A stretch of 64,000 nucleotides of DNA from Pseudomonas linyingensis (GTDB taxonomy: Bacteria; Pseudomonadota; Gammaproteobacteria; Pseudomonadales; Pseudomonadaceae), in assembly GCF_900109175.1 (NCBI RefSeq), contig NZ_FNZE01000001.1, positions 310,001 through 374,000 of the forward strand, in the 5' to 3' direction. Of the stretch, positions 10,626 to 19,445 are shown piece by piece. The translations under genes and the position numbers were made by a program. A model generated the notes under the pieces. The model ran no database searches and had not been told where the DNA came from. It saw nothing but the letters and a program-made list of their open reading frames with translations. Position 1 is the stretch's first letter. Each line of letters opens with the position of its first letter.

Positions 10626-12527
10626 ATGTCGCACCAATCTGATCTGATCAGCGAGGACATCCTCGCCTACCTGGCCCAGCACGAACGCAAGGAACTGCTG
10701 CGCTTCCTCACCTGCGGCAACGTCGACGACGGCAAGAGCACCCTGATCGGGCGCCTGCTGCACGACTCCAAGATGATCTACGAGGATCACCTGGAAGCCA
10801 TCACCCGCGACTCCAAGAAGGTCGGCACCACCGGCGACGAGGTCGACCTGGCGCTGCTGGTCGATGGCCTGCAGGCCGAGCGCGAGCAGGGCATCACCAT
10901 CGACGTGGCCTACCGCTACTTCTCGACCACCAAGCGCAAGTTCATCATTGCCGACACCCCTGGTCATGAGCAGTACACCCGCAACATGGCGACCGGTGCG
11001 TCGACCTGCGACCTGGCGATCATCCTGATCGACGCCCGCTACGGCGTGCAGACCCAAACCCGCCGGCACAGCTTCATCGCCTCCCTGCTGGGCATCAAGC
11101 ACATCGTGGTCGCCGTCAACAAGATGGACCTGATGGACTTCGATCAGGGCGTGTTCGATGCCATCCAGGCTGACTACCTGCAGTTCGCCGAGCGCATTGG
11201 CATGAAGCCCAGTTCGCTGCACTTCGTGCCGATGTCGGCGCTGAAGGGCGAGAACGTGGTCAACAAGTGCGAGCGCGCGCCCTGGTATCAGGGGCCGACG
11301 CTGATGGAGATCCTCGAGAGCGTCGAGATCGCCGCCGACCGCAACCTCACCGACATGCGCTTCCCGGTGCAGTACGTCAACCGACCGAACCTGAACTTCC
11401 GCGGTTTCGCCGGCACCCTGGCCAGCGGCATCGTGCACAAGGGCGACGAGATCGCCGTGCTGCCGTCGGGCAAGACCAGCAAGGTGCGTTCCATCGTCAC
11501 CTTCGACGGCGAGCTGGAGCAGGCGATCCCCGGCCAGGCGGTGACCCTGACCCTGGAAGACGAAATCGACGTGTCGCGCGGCGACATGCTGGTGCACGCC
11601 GACAACCGCCCGCGGGTTGCCGATAGCTTCGACGCCATGCTGGTGTGGATGGCCGAGGAGCCGCTGCTGCCGGGCAAGAAGTACGACATCAAGCGCGCCA
11701 CCAGCTACGTGCCGGGCAACATCGTCGGCATCGAGCACCGTGTCGACGTCAACAGTCTCGAGCAACTGGCCGCCAGCGAACTCAAGCTCAACGAGATCGG
11801 CAAGGTGCGCGTCAGCCTCGATGCGCCGATCGCCCTCGACGGCTACGAACACAACCGCACCACCGGCGCCTTCATCGTCATCGACCGCCTGACCAACGGC
11901 ACCGTCGGCGCCGGCATGATCATCGCCGAACCGCTGGTCGGGCAGAACACCGTCGGCCACCACGGCCAGCTGGCCCACGTCAGCGCCGAGGAACGCGCCG
12001 CGCGCCTCGGCCAGCAGCCGGTCACCGTGCTGTTCAGCGGCCTGTCCGGTGCCGGCAAGAGCACCCTGGCCTACGCCGTGGAGCGCAAGCTGTTCGACAG
12101 CGGCCGGGCGGTCTACGTGCTGGACGGCCAGAACCTGCGCCATGACCTCAACAAGGGGCTGCCGCTGGATCGCGCCGGGCGCACCGAGAACTGGCGGCGT
12201 GCCGCGCAGGTGGCCAAGCAGTTCAACGAGGCCGGCCTGCTGACCCTGGCCGCCTTCGTCGCCCCTGATGCCGAAGGGCGCGAGCAGGCCCGTACAGCGA
12301 TCGGTGCCGAGCGACTGATCACCGTCTACGTGCAGGCCTCGCCGCAGGTCTGCCGCGAGCGCGATCCGCAGGGCCTGTACGCGGCCGGCGAGGACAACAT
12401 CCCCGGAGAGTCCTTCGCCTATGACGTGCCGCTGGATGCCGATCTGGTGATCGATACCCAGTCCGTCTCGGTGGAAGAGGGCGTGCGTCAGGTGCTGGCG
12501 CTGCTGCGCACGCGCGGCGCGATCTGA
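10626..12527 (+). CDS. cysNC: CysNC, fused sulfate adenylyltransferase GTPase subunit and APS kinase
   Basis: A 633-residue fusion. Residues about 1-455 are the elongation-factor-like GTPase CysN (P-loop GNVDDGKST at 31-39, [19 protein letters not shown]), which couples GTP hydrolysis to ATP sulfurylase. From about residue 460 comes the APS kinase CysC, with its own P-loop in [16 protein letters not shown] near residue 471, converting APS to PAPS. Many pseudomonads carry this fused form, unlike E. coli, where cysN and cysC are separate. It is followed by a strong terminator 13 bases after the stop. Confidence 0.97.
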   Translation: MSHQSDLISEDILAYLAQHERKELLRFLTCGNVDDGKSTLIGRLLHDSKMIYEDHLEAITRDSKKVGTTGDEVDLALLVDGLQAEREQGITIDVAYRYFSTTKRKFIIADTPGHEQYTRNMATGASTCDLAIILIDARYGVQTQTRRHSFIASLLGIKHIVVAVNKMDLMDFDQGVFDAIQADYLQFAERIGMKPSSLHFVPMSALKGENVVNKCERAPWYQGPTLMEILESVEIAADRNLTDMRFPVQYVNRPNLNFRGFAGTLASGIVHKGDEIAVLPSGKTSKVRSIVTFDGELEQAIPGQAVTLTLEDEIDVSRGDMLVHADNRPRVADSFDAMLVWMAEEPLLPGKKYDIKRATSYVPGNIVGIEHRVDVNSLEQLAASELKLNEIGKVRVSLDAPIALDGYEHNRTTGAFIVIDRLTNGTVGAGMIIAEPLVGQNTVGHHGQLAHVSAEERAARLGQQPVTVLFSGLSGAGKSTLAYAVERKLFDSGRAVYVLDGQNLRHDLNKGLPLDRAGRTENWRRAAQVAKQFNEAGLLTLAAFVAPDAEGREQARTAIGAERLITVYVQASPQVCRERDPQGLYAAGEDNIPGESFAYDVPLDADLVIDTQSVSVEEGVRQVLALLRTRGAI

Positions 12528-12540
12528 TCCTGCGCTACTG

Positions 12541-12580
12541 AACGACAAGGCCCCGGCAGCACTGCCGGGGCCTTGTCGTT
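12541..12580. terminator. Terminator after cysNC
   Basis: A perfect 19-bp stem (12541-12559 and 12562-12580) with two bases between the arms, starting 13 bases after the cysNC stop. The 3' arm ends CCTTGTCGTT, matching the tails of the terminators after hisC and zapE. The symmetry means it could act on both strands. Confidence 0.85.
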
Positions 12581-12619
12581 TGTGGGGCGGCGCAACGTCA
12601 CCGGGACTTTCCTGCGGGC

Positions 12620-12648
12620 AAAAAGAAGCCCCGCAGCGGGCGGGGCTT
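12620..12648 (-). terminator. Terminator of the YhcB-family gene
   Basis: On the minus strand, AAGCCCCGC and its complement GCGGGGCTT (12640-12648 and 12626-12634) form a 9-bp stem with a 5-base loop. It is followed by C and then five T's (the A-run at 12620-12624 on plus). It lies 18 bases after the stop of the gene at 12666. Confidence 0.85.
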
Positions 12649-12665
12649 GGCGGGGTGCGCTGGTG

Positions 12666-13091
12666 TCAGGCCTTCTTCAGCACCTCTTCGTCGTGCAGGG
12701 AGCCGGAGTTGCCCGGAGCGTAGTCCTTCGGCGGCTCGGTGCTGGCCGGCGCGGTGATGCGCTCGCGGGTCGGCTGGCTGCTCTCGCTGAGGGCGGCCAG
12801 CAGGCGCTGGCGGGTCAGTTCGTCGAGCGCCAGGCGGCTGGCCCCCTCGGAAAGGTGTTCCTGGATGTCCTGATAGTTCTGGGTGAGTTTGTGCACCAGG
12901 CTGGCCGTGGTGTTGAAGTGGCTGACCACTTCGCTCTGATAGGCCTCGAAGCGTTCCTGCATTTCGTCCAGCTTGTTCTGGACGCCGCCGGGGGCAGCGC
13001 CCGGCAGCAGGCGGGCGAGCAGAAAACCGATGGCAACCCCGACCACCAGGGCCAGGGCTGGCAGCAGCCAGGCAGCAAATGACTGTTCCAC
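12666..13091 (-). CDS. YhcB/ZapG-family (DUF1043) inner-membrane protein
   Basis: A 141-residue protein: an N-terminal membrane helix (about residues 6-30), then a charged helical region likely to be a coiled coil, and a disordered Pro/Ser-rich tail. I choose the GTG at 13091 because AGAGGAAGG lies just upstream on the coding strand; a longer frame from 13121 lacks this. The family (YhcB, also called ZapG in E. coli) is linked to cell envelope growth and division, and interacts with cell-shape proteins. Function here is by family only. It is divergent from the hydrolase gene that starts at 13205. Confidence 0.88.
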   Translation of the reverse strand: MEQSFAAWLLPALALVVGVAIGFLLARLLPGAAPGGVQNKLDEMQERFEAYQSEVVSHFNTTASLVHKLTQNYQDIQEHLSEGASRLALDELTRQRLLAALSESSQPTRERITAPASTEPPKDYAPGNSGSLHDEEVLKKA

Positions 13092-13204
13092 GAATCCTTC
13101 CTCTATACACGGGATTTGCATTACGTTAGCGGGTCAGGCCGGCGCTGTATAGCACTGGCAGTGTGCTAGACGAGTCTCCCCCTGCTGGGGTCACGGAGCT
13201 TCCA

Positions 13205-13840
13205 GTGTCATTGACCGAAATTCCCCTGCTGCTCGAGGGCCCCTGCGGCGCGCTCGAAGCCTTGTATCTGGGCCGCGACGATGCCCGCGGCCTGGCGCTG
13301 ATCTGCCATCCCCATCCGCTGCATGCCGGCAGCCTGCACAACAAGGTGGTCGCCACCCTGCAGCGCGCCGCGCGCGATGCCGGCTACGCCACCCTGCGCT
13401 TCAACTTCCGCGGCGTCGGTCAGAGCGTGGGCGAGCACGCCCATGGCGAGGGCGAGATCGATGACGCCGAAGCCGCGGCGCGCTGGCTGCTGGCCCAGCA
13501 TCCCGGACTGCCGTTGACCCTCTTCGGCTTCTCCTTCGGCTCCTGCGTGGCGGCTTGCCTGGGCGGGCGCCTGGAAGACGCGGGGGTGGCCATCGAGCGG
13601 CTGTTCATGCTGGCCCCGCCGGTGCAGCGCTTCAGCGTCGACGGCCGTCTGCCGCAGCATGCTGCGCTGACGGTGATCCAGCCCGAGGCCGACGAGGTGG
13701 TCACCCCTGCGGCGGTGTATGCCTGGTCGGCGGCGCTCGAGCGTCCCCATGAGCTGCTCAAAGTGGCAGAATGCGGCCACTTCTTTCACGGCAGGCTGAA
13801 CGAGCTGAAAGCGCTGGTTCTGCCGCGCCTCCAATCCTGA
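13205..13840 (+). CDS. Alpha/beta hydrolase of unknown substrate
   Basis: A 211-residue alpha/beta-hydrolase-fold protein. I place the start at the GTG at 13205, which has GGAG seven bases upstream; an in-frame GTG at 13163 would add 14 residues with no clear ribosome site. The nucleophile elbow is GFSFGS (about residues 106-111), preceded by the oxyanion-side [14 protein letters not shown]. The likely acid and base are the Asp in PEADEVVTP and the His in ECGHFFHG near the C terminus. It resembles the dienelactone-hydrolase-like / YkoA-type short hydrolases. No substrate can be assigned. The trpS start follows 23 bases later. Confidence 0.85.
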   Translation: MSLTEIPLLLEGPCGALEALYLGRDDARGLALICHPHPLHAGSLHNKVVATLQRAARDAGYATLRFNFRGVGQSVGEHAHGEGEIDDAEAAARWLLAQHPGLPLTLFGFSFGSCVAACLGGRLEDAGVAIERLFMLAPPVQRFSVDGRLPQHAALTVIQPEADEVVTPAAVYAWSAALERPHELLKVAECGHFFHGRLNELKALVLPRLQS

Positions 13841-13863
13841 TGCAGTACGACAAGCGATCGACC

Positions 13864-15210
13864 ATGACCACCCGTATTCTCACCGGCATCACCACCACCG
13901 GTACCCCGCACCTGGGCAACTACGCCGGCGCCATCCGTCCGGCGATCCGTGCCAGCCGTGCGGACAACGTGGACTCCTTCTACTTCCTCGCCGACTACCA
14001 TGCGCTGATCAAGTGCGACGATCCGCAGCGCATCCAGCGTTCGCGCCTGGAGATCGCCGCCACCTGGCTGGCCTGCGGCCTCGACCCCGAGCGGGTGACC
14101 TTCTATCGCCAGTCGGACATCCCCGAGATTCCCGAGCTGACCTGGCTGCTCACGTGCGTGGCGGCCAAGGGCCTGCTCAATCGCGCCCATGCCTACAAGG
14201 CCTCGGTCGACCAGAACGTCGCCAAGGGCGAGGACCCTGACGCCGGGGTGACCATGGGCCTGTTCAGCTACCCGGTGCTGATGGCCGCCGACATCCTGAT
14301 GTTCAACGCCCACCAGGTGCCTGTCGGTCGCGACCAGATCCAGCACGTGGAGATGGCCCGCGACATCGGCCAGCGCTTCAACCACCTGTTCGGTGCGGGG
14401 CGCGAGCTGTTCACCCTGCCCGAAGCGCTGATCGAGGAGAGCGTGGCGACCCTGCCGGGCCTCGACGGGCGCAAAATGTCGAAGAGCTACGACAACACCA
14501 TCCCGCTGTTCGGCACCAGCAAGCAGCTCAAGGACGCGGTGGCGCGCATCGTCACCGACTCCCGGCTGCCGGGCGAGCCCAAGGATGCCGACGACTCGCA
14601 CCTGTTCACCCTGTACCAGGCCTTCGCCAGCACCGAGCAGAGCGCCGAGTTCCGCGCGGCGCTGGAAGGCGGGCTGGGCTGGGGCGAAGCCAAGCTGCGC
14701 CTCACCGAGCTGCTGGAGGGTGAGCTGGGCGCGGCCCGCGAGCGCTACAACGCGCTGATCGCCCGCCCGGCCGATCTCGAGGACATCCTCCTCGCTGGCG
14801 CCGCCAAGGCGCGGCGGATCGCCACGCCGTTCCTCAGCGAGCTGCGCGAGGCGGTCGGCCTGCGCTCGTTCCGCAACGAGGTGCAGGTGGCCGCTGGGGC
14901 GAAGAAGAAGGCTGCCAAGGGCGCGCGCTTCGTCAGTTTCCGCGACGACGACGGCAGCTTCCGCTTCCGCCTGCTGGATGCCGACGGCAGCCAGCTGCTG
15001 CTCTCGGTGAGCTTCGCCGACGGCAAGAGCGCCGGTGCGGTCAGCAAGCGCCTGCAGGGTGGCGAGCTGGACCTGCGTGCCGAGGGTGACGGCTTCGCCC
15101 TGTGGCTGGACGACGCCCCGGTGGCGCACAGCCCGGCGTTCGCCGCTGGCGACGAGCGCGAGGCGGCGATGGCGCGCCTGGCCGAGGCGCTGGCCCCGCA
15201 GGACGCCTGA
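13864..15210 (+). CDS. trpS: TrpS, tryptophanyl-tRNA synthetase with C-terminal extension
   Basis: A class I aminoacyl-tRNA synthetase of 448 residues charging tRNA-Trp. The HIGH-like motif is TPHLGNY near residues 13-19, and the KMSKS loop ([11 protein letters not shown]) sits near residue 200. I use the ATG at 13864; an in-frame ATG at 13840 overlaps the previous stop and cannot be excluded. The usual bacterial enzyme ends near residue 335. Here about 110 residues follow, rich in charged and small residues, with a [10 protein letters not shown] pattern that looks like a separate beta-rich domain. Its role is unknown to me. Confidence 0.97.
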   Translation: MTTRILTGITTTGTPHLGNYAGAIRPAIRASRADNVDSFYFLADYHALIKCDDPQRIQRSRLEIAATWLACGLDPERVTFYRQSDIPEIPELTWLLTCVAAKGLLNRAHAYKASVDQNVAKGEDPDAGVTMGLFSYPVLMAADILMFNAHQVPVGRDQIQHVEMARDIGQRFNHLFGAGRELFTLPEALIEESVATLPGLDGRKMSKSYDNTIPLFGTSKQLKDAVARIVTDSRLPGEPKDADDSHLFTLYQAFASTEQSAEFRAALEGGLGWGEAKLRLTELLEGELGAARERYNALIARPADLEDILLAGAAKARRIATPFLSELREAVGLRSFRNEVQVAAGAKKKAAKGARFVSFRDDDGSFRFRLLDADGSQLLLSVSFADGKSAGAVSKRLQGGELDLRAEGDGFALWLDDAPVAHSPAFAAGDEREAAMARLAEALAPQDA

Positions 15211-15316
15211 ACACGGCCCGGCGGCCGTGCCTGCGGCCGCCGGAGGCAGTGGCGAATTGCCAAGAGCGGGGTGCGTGGTTAAAGTGGCGGCCCCGTTTCT
15301 TAACCATGTTGCCGTC

Positions 15317-16411
15317 ATGACCCCGCTCGAACGCTACCAGGCTGATCTGAAACGCCCCGACTTCTTCCACGATGCCGCACAGGAAAACGCCGTGCGCCAT
15401 CTGCAGCGTCTGTACGACGACCTGGTGGCCGAGCAGCAGGATCCGGGCTTGCTGGGCAAGCTGTTCGGTCGCAAGAAGAACCCGGCGCCGATCAAGGGCA
15501 TCTACTTCTGGGGTGGCGTGGGGCGTGGCAAGACCTACCTGGTCGACACCTTCTTCGACGCGCTGCCGTTCAAGCAGAAGATGCGCACCCACTTCCACCG
15601 CTTCATGAAGCGCGTGCACGAGGAAATGAGGACCCTCAAGGGCGAGAAGAACCCGTTGACCATCATTGGCAAGCGTTTCGCCGACGAGGCGCGGGTGATC
15701 TGCTTCGACGAGTTCTTTGTCTCCGACATCACCGACGCGATGATCCTCGCCACCCTGCTCGACGAGCTGTTCAAGAACGGCGTCAGCCTGGTCGCGACCT
15801 CCAACATCGTGCCGGACGGCCTGTACCGCGACGGCCTGCAGCGCGCGCGCTTCCTGCCGGCGATCGCCCTGCTCAAGCAGCACACCGAGATTGTGAACGT
15901 CGACAGCGGCATCGACTACCGTCTGCGCGCCCTCGAGCAGGCCGAGCTGTACCACTTCCCGCTGGATGCCGAGGCCGAGCTGAGCCTGGACCGGAGTTTC
16001 CGCAGCCTGCTGACCGAGAACTGCCACGTGCAGGACGACGAGGTGCTGCTGATCGAGAATCGCGAGATCCGCGCACGCAAGGTGGCCAACGACGTGGCCT
16101 GGTTCGATTTCCGCGCGCTGTGCGACGGTCCGCGCAGCCAGAACGACTACATCGAGCTGGGCAAGATCTTCGGCGCCGTGCTGGTGTCCAACGTCGAGCA
16201 GATGGGCGTGAGCAAGGACGACATGGCGCGGCGCTTCATCAACCTGGTGGACGAGTTCTACGACCGCAACGTCAAGCTGATCCTCTCCGCCGAAGTGGAG
16301 TTGAAGGATCTGTACACCGGCGGGCGCCTGGAGTTCGAGTTCCAGCGCACCCTCAGCCGCCTGCTGGAGATGCAGTCCCACGAATTCCTCAGCCGGCCGC
16401 ACAAGCCGTGA
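15317..16411 (+). CDS. zapE: ZapE, AFG1-family cell-division ATPase
   Basis: A 364-residue AFG1-like P-loop ATPase. Walker A is GGVGRGKTYLVDTF at about residues 64-77, and Walker B lies in VICFDEFFVSDITDA near residue 130. In E. coli ZapE associates with FtsZ and influences Z-ring constriction, especially under stress. I choose the ATG at 15317 (MTPLERYQADL) because it gives the family's usual N terminus; the longer frame upstream overlaps trpS in another frame. A terminator follows 5 bases after the stop. Confidence 0.94.
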   Translation: MTPLERYQADLKRPDFFHDAAQENAVRHLQRLYDDLVAEQQDPGLLGKLFGRKKNPAPIKGIYFWGGVGRGKTYLVDTFFDALPFKQKMRTHFHRFMKRVHEEMRTLKGEKNPLTIIGKRFADEARVICFDEFFVSDITDAMILATLLDELFKNGVSLVATSNIVPDGLYRDGLQRARFLPAIALLKQHTEIVNVDSGIDYRLRALEQAELYHFPLDAEAELSLDRSFRSLLTENCHVQDDEVLLIENREIRARKVANDVAWFDFRALCDGPRSQNDYIELGKIFGAVLVSNVEQMGVSKDDMARRFINLVDEFYDRNVKLILSAEVELKDLYTGGRLEFEFQRTLSRLLEMQSHEFLSRPHKP

Positions 16412-16416
16412 CCCGC

Positions 16417-16447
16417 AAGGGCGCCCGAGCGGGCGCCCTTGTCGTTT
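16417..16447 (+). terminator. Terminator after zapE
   Basis: The stem AAGGGCGCCC (16417-16426) pairs perfectly with 16431-16440 around a 4-base loop, followed by GTCGTTT. The tail again reads CTTGTCGTTT, shared with the terminators after cysNC and hisC. Confidence 0.87.
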
Positions 16448-16564
16448 GCAGGGTGTGAAACTTCGCTCGTCAGTAGCGGTCGCAATGAGCGCCCTCTGTC
16501 GCGGCGCCGTGCCTGGCTGGGTATACTGCCGCGCATTTGCTGTCCAACCTCCGGAGAGATGAAC

Positions 16565-17152
16565 ATGCTGCCCCGTTTGCTGTTTGGCCTGCTTGCTGCT
16601 GCCAGTCTGGCCCTGGTCGGCTGTGCCCACAGCCCGCAACACCTGAGTCTGCAACCCATGGTCACCGCCCAGCTCAATCCGATCGGCCAGGGCCAGCCGG
16701 TGGTGGTGCGCGTGGTCGACGGACGCCCCTCGCCGGTGCTCGGCACCCGTGGCGGCCTGTATCCGGAAACCAGTGCGATCAGCGTGGCCAGCCAGGACAT
16801 CGTGCCCAAGCTGCAGGGCCAGGCCGAAGCGGCAGTGCGCCTGCTCGGCTTCACCCCGACGCCGAATGCCTACAATGCGCCGCAGCTGACCCTGACCCTG
16901 ACCGACATGAAGTACCAGTCGCCCAAGGACGGCAGCTACGTCACCGAGGCCAATATCAGCGCCAGCATCCGCGCCGATGTGCAGAACAGCGCGCGCCGCT
17001 ACAGCGGCCGCTATGCCGCGACCATGAATCAGCGCTTCGGCATGGCGCCGAACCAGCAGACCAACACCAAGCTGGTCAGCGATGTGCTCAGCGATGCGCT
17101 GACCCGGGTGTTCAAGGATCCGACCATCGGCCAGCTGCTGAACAACCAGTAA
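16565..17152 (+). CDS. YajG-family lipoprotein
   Basis: A 195-residue predicted outer-membrane or inner-membrane lipoprotein. The start at 16565 has GGAGAG at good spacing (an ATG at 16559 is too close). The signal peptide ends in a lipobox LALVGC with the lipidated Cys near residue 20. The rest matches the YajG family, including a conserved C-terminal half with repeated LTLTLTDMKY and a DPTIGQLLNNQ end. The family has no established function. A TATACT box lies about 40 bases upstream (16521-16526), and a terminator follows the gene, so it is probably a single-gene unit. Confidence 0.87.
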   Translation: MLPRLLFGLLAAASLALVGCAHSPQHLSLQPMVTAQLNPIGQGQPVVVRVVDGRPSPVLGTRGGLYPETSAISVASQDIVPKLQGQAEAAVRLLGFTPTPNAYNAPQLTLTLTDMKYQSPKDGSYVTEANISASIRADVQNSARRYSGRYAATMNQRFGMAPNQQTNTKLVSDVLSDALTRVFKDPTIGQLLNNQ

Positions 17153-17173
17153 GTCCGATCGGCAGTGAAGCAG

Positions 17174-17200
17174 GGCGGTGGCGATCCCACCGCCTTTTTT
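17174..17200 (+). terminator. Terminator after the YajG-family gene
   Basis: GGCGGTGG (17174-17181) pairs with CCACCGCC (17187-17194) around a 5-base loop, followed immediately by six T's (17195-17200). It begins 22 bases after the stop. A textbook rho-independent terminator. Confidence 0.92.
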
Positions 17201-17353
17201 CTGCCCGGCGGTTGCTGCGCCGGTCGGAAAGGCGGTGAGCACGGGGCGGGGCGGGGGATAGACTTGGGCGTTTTTTCTGGGGCGCCGGTGCCACCGGCGG
17301 ATCGCTTGCTTCTTGCCTGGCGGAGCCGCCGGGCCGTTGTCGGGAGGTTGTGG

Positions 17354-17659
17354 ATGTCATTGCAGCAGTTGTGGTTGATGTGCCTGAACTATCCGTCGCA
17401 GGTGGTCAACGGTTTGGCATTGTTCCTGGGGCTGGCCGGAGGCTGGCTGCTGCTGGCGACGCGCCTGCGCGAGCAGCGCGCGCAGGCGCGACTGCTTCTG
17501 GATGGCGAACTGGCTGCGCTGGAGGAGGCGGGGCTGGGCGGCGATGTCCGCAGCGAGCGGCTCAATCGCTTCTTCTACGCCTTCGGCGCTGCCAGCCTGC
17601 TGGCGGCGCTGCTGCTGTCCTGGCTGAGCACCGGCCTGCAGGCCGCTGCGCCGCTCTGA
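17354..17659 (+). CDS. Small two-helix membrane protein of unknown function
   Basis: A 101-residue protein with two clear hydrophobic helices, about residues 17-35 and 76-94, separated by a charged segment with many Arg, Glu and Leu that is probably helical. The start ATG at 17354 follows GGGAGG at 7 bases, and the codon usage matches its neighbours, so I regard it as real. I do not recognise a family. It stands between the terminator at 17200 and the convergent acyltransferase, which suggests its own transcript. I assign no function. Confidence 0.7.
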   Translation: MSLQQLWLMCLNYPSQVVNGLALFLGLAGGWLLLATRLREQRAQARLLLDGELAALEEAGLGGDVRSERLNRFFYAFGAASLLAALLLSWLSTGLQAAAPL

Positions 17660-17706
17660 ACGCCGTCACCCGGAGCGACTGGGTCGCGCCGGGTGGGTAT
17701 CGTTCT

Positions 17707-18867
17707 CTATAGCAGTCCGGCGCGGCTGCGGTACTGGTTTCGCACCGGGTTGGCGTACTGCATGATCAGATACGGGCGCTGCTCGGTCGGGCAGGCGTCC
17801 AGGCGGCGCTGCCACTCGCCTTCGGCGCGCGCCAGCTCGGTGCTATCGAACAGTTCGCTGGCGGTCGGCACTTGCAGCTGCGGGTCGCGCCCATCCCACA
17901 TGGCGTAGGCCAGGTAGTTCACCGGGAACAGGCGGTAGTTGCCGAGGATCGCCTGGTCGATGCGCTGCGCCAGCTGCTTGGCGTCGGCGTCGGGTGCCAG
18001 CACCTCGGGGTTGAAGCCGATGTGCACGCGGCCCTTGTAGCCGGTGATGCCCAGCGCAATGCTGGCGTCGTCCTCGCCCTGTGCCTTGCTGTAGCTGCCG
18101 GTTGTTGCGCGGATGTACAGCTCGCGGGCCTTGGCCTGGTCGCAGGGGTCATATTCGTAGCTGATCGAGATCGGCACCAGGTGCAGGTCGCGCAGGGTGC
18201 TGGCGAACTCCTCGTCCTTGCGGCTCATATGGAACATCTTGAGGATCGCCGAGTCGGTACGGTCGTCGCCGTCCTTGGCGCGGCCTTCGGCCTGGGCGAT
18301 CCAGATCGACTCGCCTTCGCTGCGGATCGAGTGGTTGATATAGGCGGACAGGGTCTGGAAGGCCGCCAGCTTCTCGCGCCGCCCGGTCAGCGAGCGGTGC
18401 ACGATGAAGCACTTGTTCAGGCGCATCAGGTCGCTGACGAAGGGCTTCTGCAGTAGGTTGTCGCCGATGGCCAGGCGCGGCGTGGGCAGTCCGGCGTGAT
18501 ACAGCGCATAGTTGACGAACGCCGGGTCCATGACGATGTCGCGGTGGTTGCTGAGGAACAGGTAGGGGCGGCCCTTCTGCAATTGCTCCAGTCCCGAGTA
18601 GCTGATGCCGTCGCTGGCGTGCTCGATGCTGCGGTCGACGTAGGGCTCGATCTTGCCCTGCAGGGCGGTCACGCTGTCGACGCCCTGGATTTCGCGGCGC
18701 AGGTAGTGGGCAATGACCGGCTTGAGCAGCCAGCCGAGCGGTCCGGCCAGACGCGGGAAGCGGTAGCGGGTGAGGGTGGAGAGGAAGGCGTCGTCGGCGA
18801 GCAGGCGCTCGAGGACGGGGCAGACTTCCGCGTCGGCATAGGGTCGGATGGCTTCGAACTCGCCCAT
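17707..18867 (-). CDS. PlsC-like glycerolipid acyltransferase family protein
   Basis: A 386-residue protein with the core of the PlsC/GPAT acyltransferase superfamily. The motif-I region is FLSNHRDIVMDPAF, residues 105-118; a second block near IHRSLTGRREK corresponds to the substrate-binding arginine region, and EGRAKDGDD follows the usual EGTRS-like position. In classical enzymes motif I is NHX4D; here the Asp residues are at +2 and +6 from His108, so spacing differs. Likely role: acyl transfer to a glycerol-phosphate-type lipid at the inner membrane, but the substrate is unknown. I use the ATG at 18867; the longer frame adds non-family sequence. Confidence 0.8.
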   Translation of the reverse strand: MGEFEAIRPYADAEVCPVLERLLADDAFLSTLTRYRFPRLAGPLGWLLKPVIAHYLRREIQGVDSVTALQGKIEPYVDRSIEHASDGISYSGLEQLQKGRPYLFLSNHRDIVMDPAFVNYALYHAGLPTPRLAIGDNLLQKPFVSDLMRLNKCFIVHRSLTGRREKLAAFQTLSAYINHSIRSEGESIWIAQAEGRAKDGDDRTDSAILKMFHMSRKDEEFASTLRDLHLVPISISYEYDPCDQAKARELYIRATTGSYSKAQGEDDASIALGITGYKGRVHIGFNPEVLAPDADAKQLAQRIDQAILGNYRLFPVNYLAYAMWDGRDPQLQVPTASELFDSTELARAEGEWQRRLDACPTEQRPYLIMQYANPVRNQYRSRAGLL

Positions 18868-18960
18868 TAGTGTCTCTTGACCAAGGGATTTGGTGTGCGG
18901 CGGCTGGAAGTTCCGCCCGGTGGGGCGACAATTATAAACGAAGACCATCGGGAGGCGTGG

Positions 18961-19143
18961 ATGCTGGAAGTCGAGCGCTATCACTGTCCGTATTGTGGCG
19001 AGCCGGCCGAGGCCGTGCTCGATCTGTCCGCGGGCGATCAGTGCTACATCGAGGATTGCCCGGTGTGCTGCCGGCCGATCGTCTTCGAGCTGCGCACCGA
19101 TGGCGTCGCCTGGACGCTTGAACTGCGCCGCGAGGATGACTGA
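18961..19143 (+). CDS. CPXCG-motif cysteine-rich small protein
   Basis: A 60-residue protein with a probable zinc ribbon: Cys9 and Cys12 (HCPYCG) pair with Cys33 and Cys36 (DCPVCC), with extra Cys28 and Cys37. It belongs to the family named for the CPXCG motif, common in gammaproteobacteria and of unknown function. The start has a strong GGGAGG ribosome site. It is divergent from the acyltransferase (93 bases between starts) and overlaps the next gene by one base (TGATG), so the two small proteins are probably made together. Confidence 0.9.
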   Translation: MLEVERYHCPYCGEPAEAVLDLSAGDQCYIEDCPVCCRPIVFELRTDGVAWTLELRREDD

Positions 19144-19418
19144 TGCAGCGCATCCACGAGCCGGCGGGGCTGGGCGAGGGCGAGCTGCTGGTCGCCATGC
19201 TGGGCAGTGAGGGCATCAGTGCCCACCTGCTCGGCCAGCACCTGCTGGGGGCGCTGGGCGAGCTGCCGGCCAGCGGCCTGCTGGCCATTCTGGTGGCCGA
19301 CGAGGATGTGCCGCGGGCCAGGGCGCTGATAGCTGCGTACAATGCCGCCGAGCCGTTGCCGGCGGAGCCTCCGGTCGCTGACGATCCCGGCCGCCAGCCG
19401 GGCGTGCTGTTGTGCTGA
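19143..19418 (+). CDS. DUF2007-type putative signal-transducing protein
   Basis: A 91-residue soluble protein resembling the DUF2007 family: MQRIHEP, a segment in which an isoform or element is chosen (EGISAHLLGQHLLGALGELP), then GLLAILVADEDVPRARALI. The fold resembles small ligand-binding domains, but no ligand or partner is established. Its start overlaps the CPXCG gene, and it is followed 27 bases later by the SOS-associated peptidase-like gene. The pairing with a CPXCG protein is the main contextual clue. Confidence 0.83.
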   Translation: MQRIHEPAGLGEGELLVAMLGSEGISAHLLGQHLLGALGELPASGLLAILVADEDVPRARALIAAYNAAEPLPAEPPVADDPGRQPGVLLC

Positions 19419-19445
19419 ATCCTTCTGCTGCAGGTAAGCCCCTCC

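Noticed and set aside
9600-12548. A 982-codon open frame on the minus strand opposite cysD and cysNC
   Set aside because: It reads as low-complexity sequence rich in His, Leu, Gly and Gln and lies exactly opposite two textbook genes. GC-rich third positions in cysD/cysNC suppress stop codons in this frame. No family pattern, no ribosome site.
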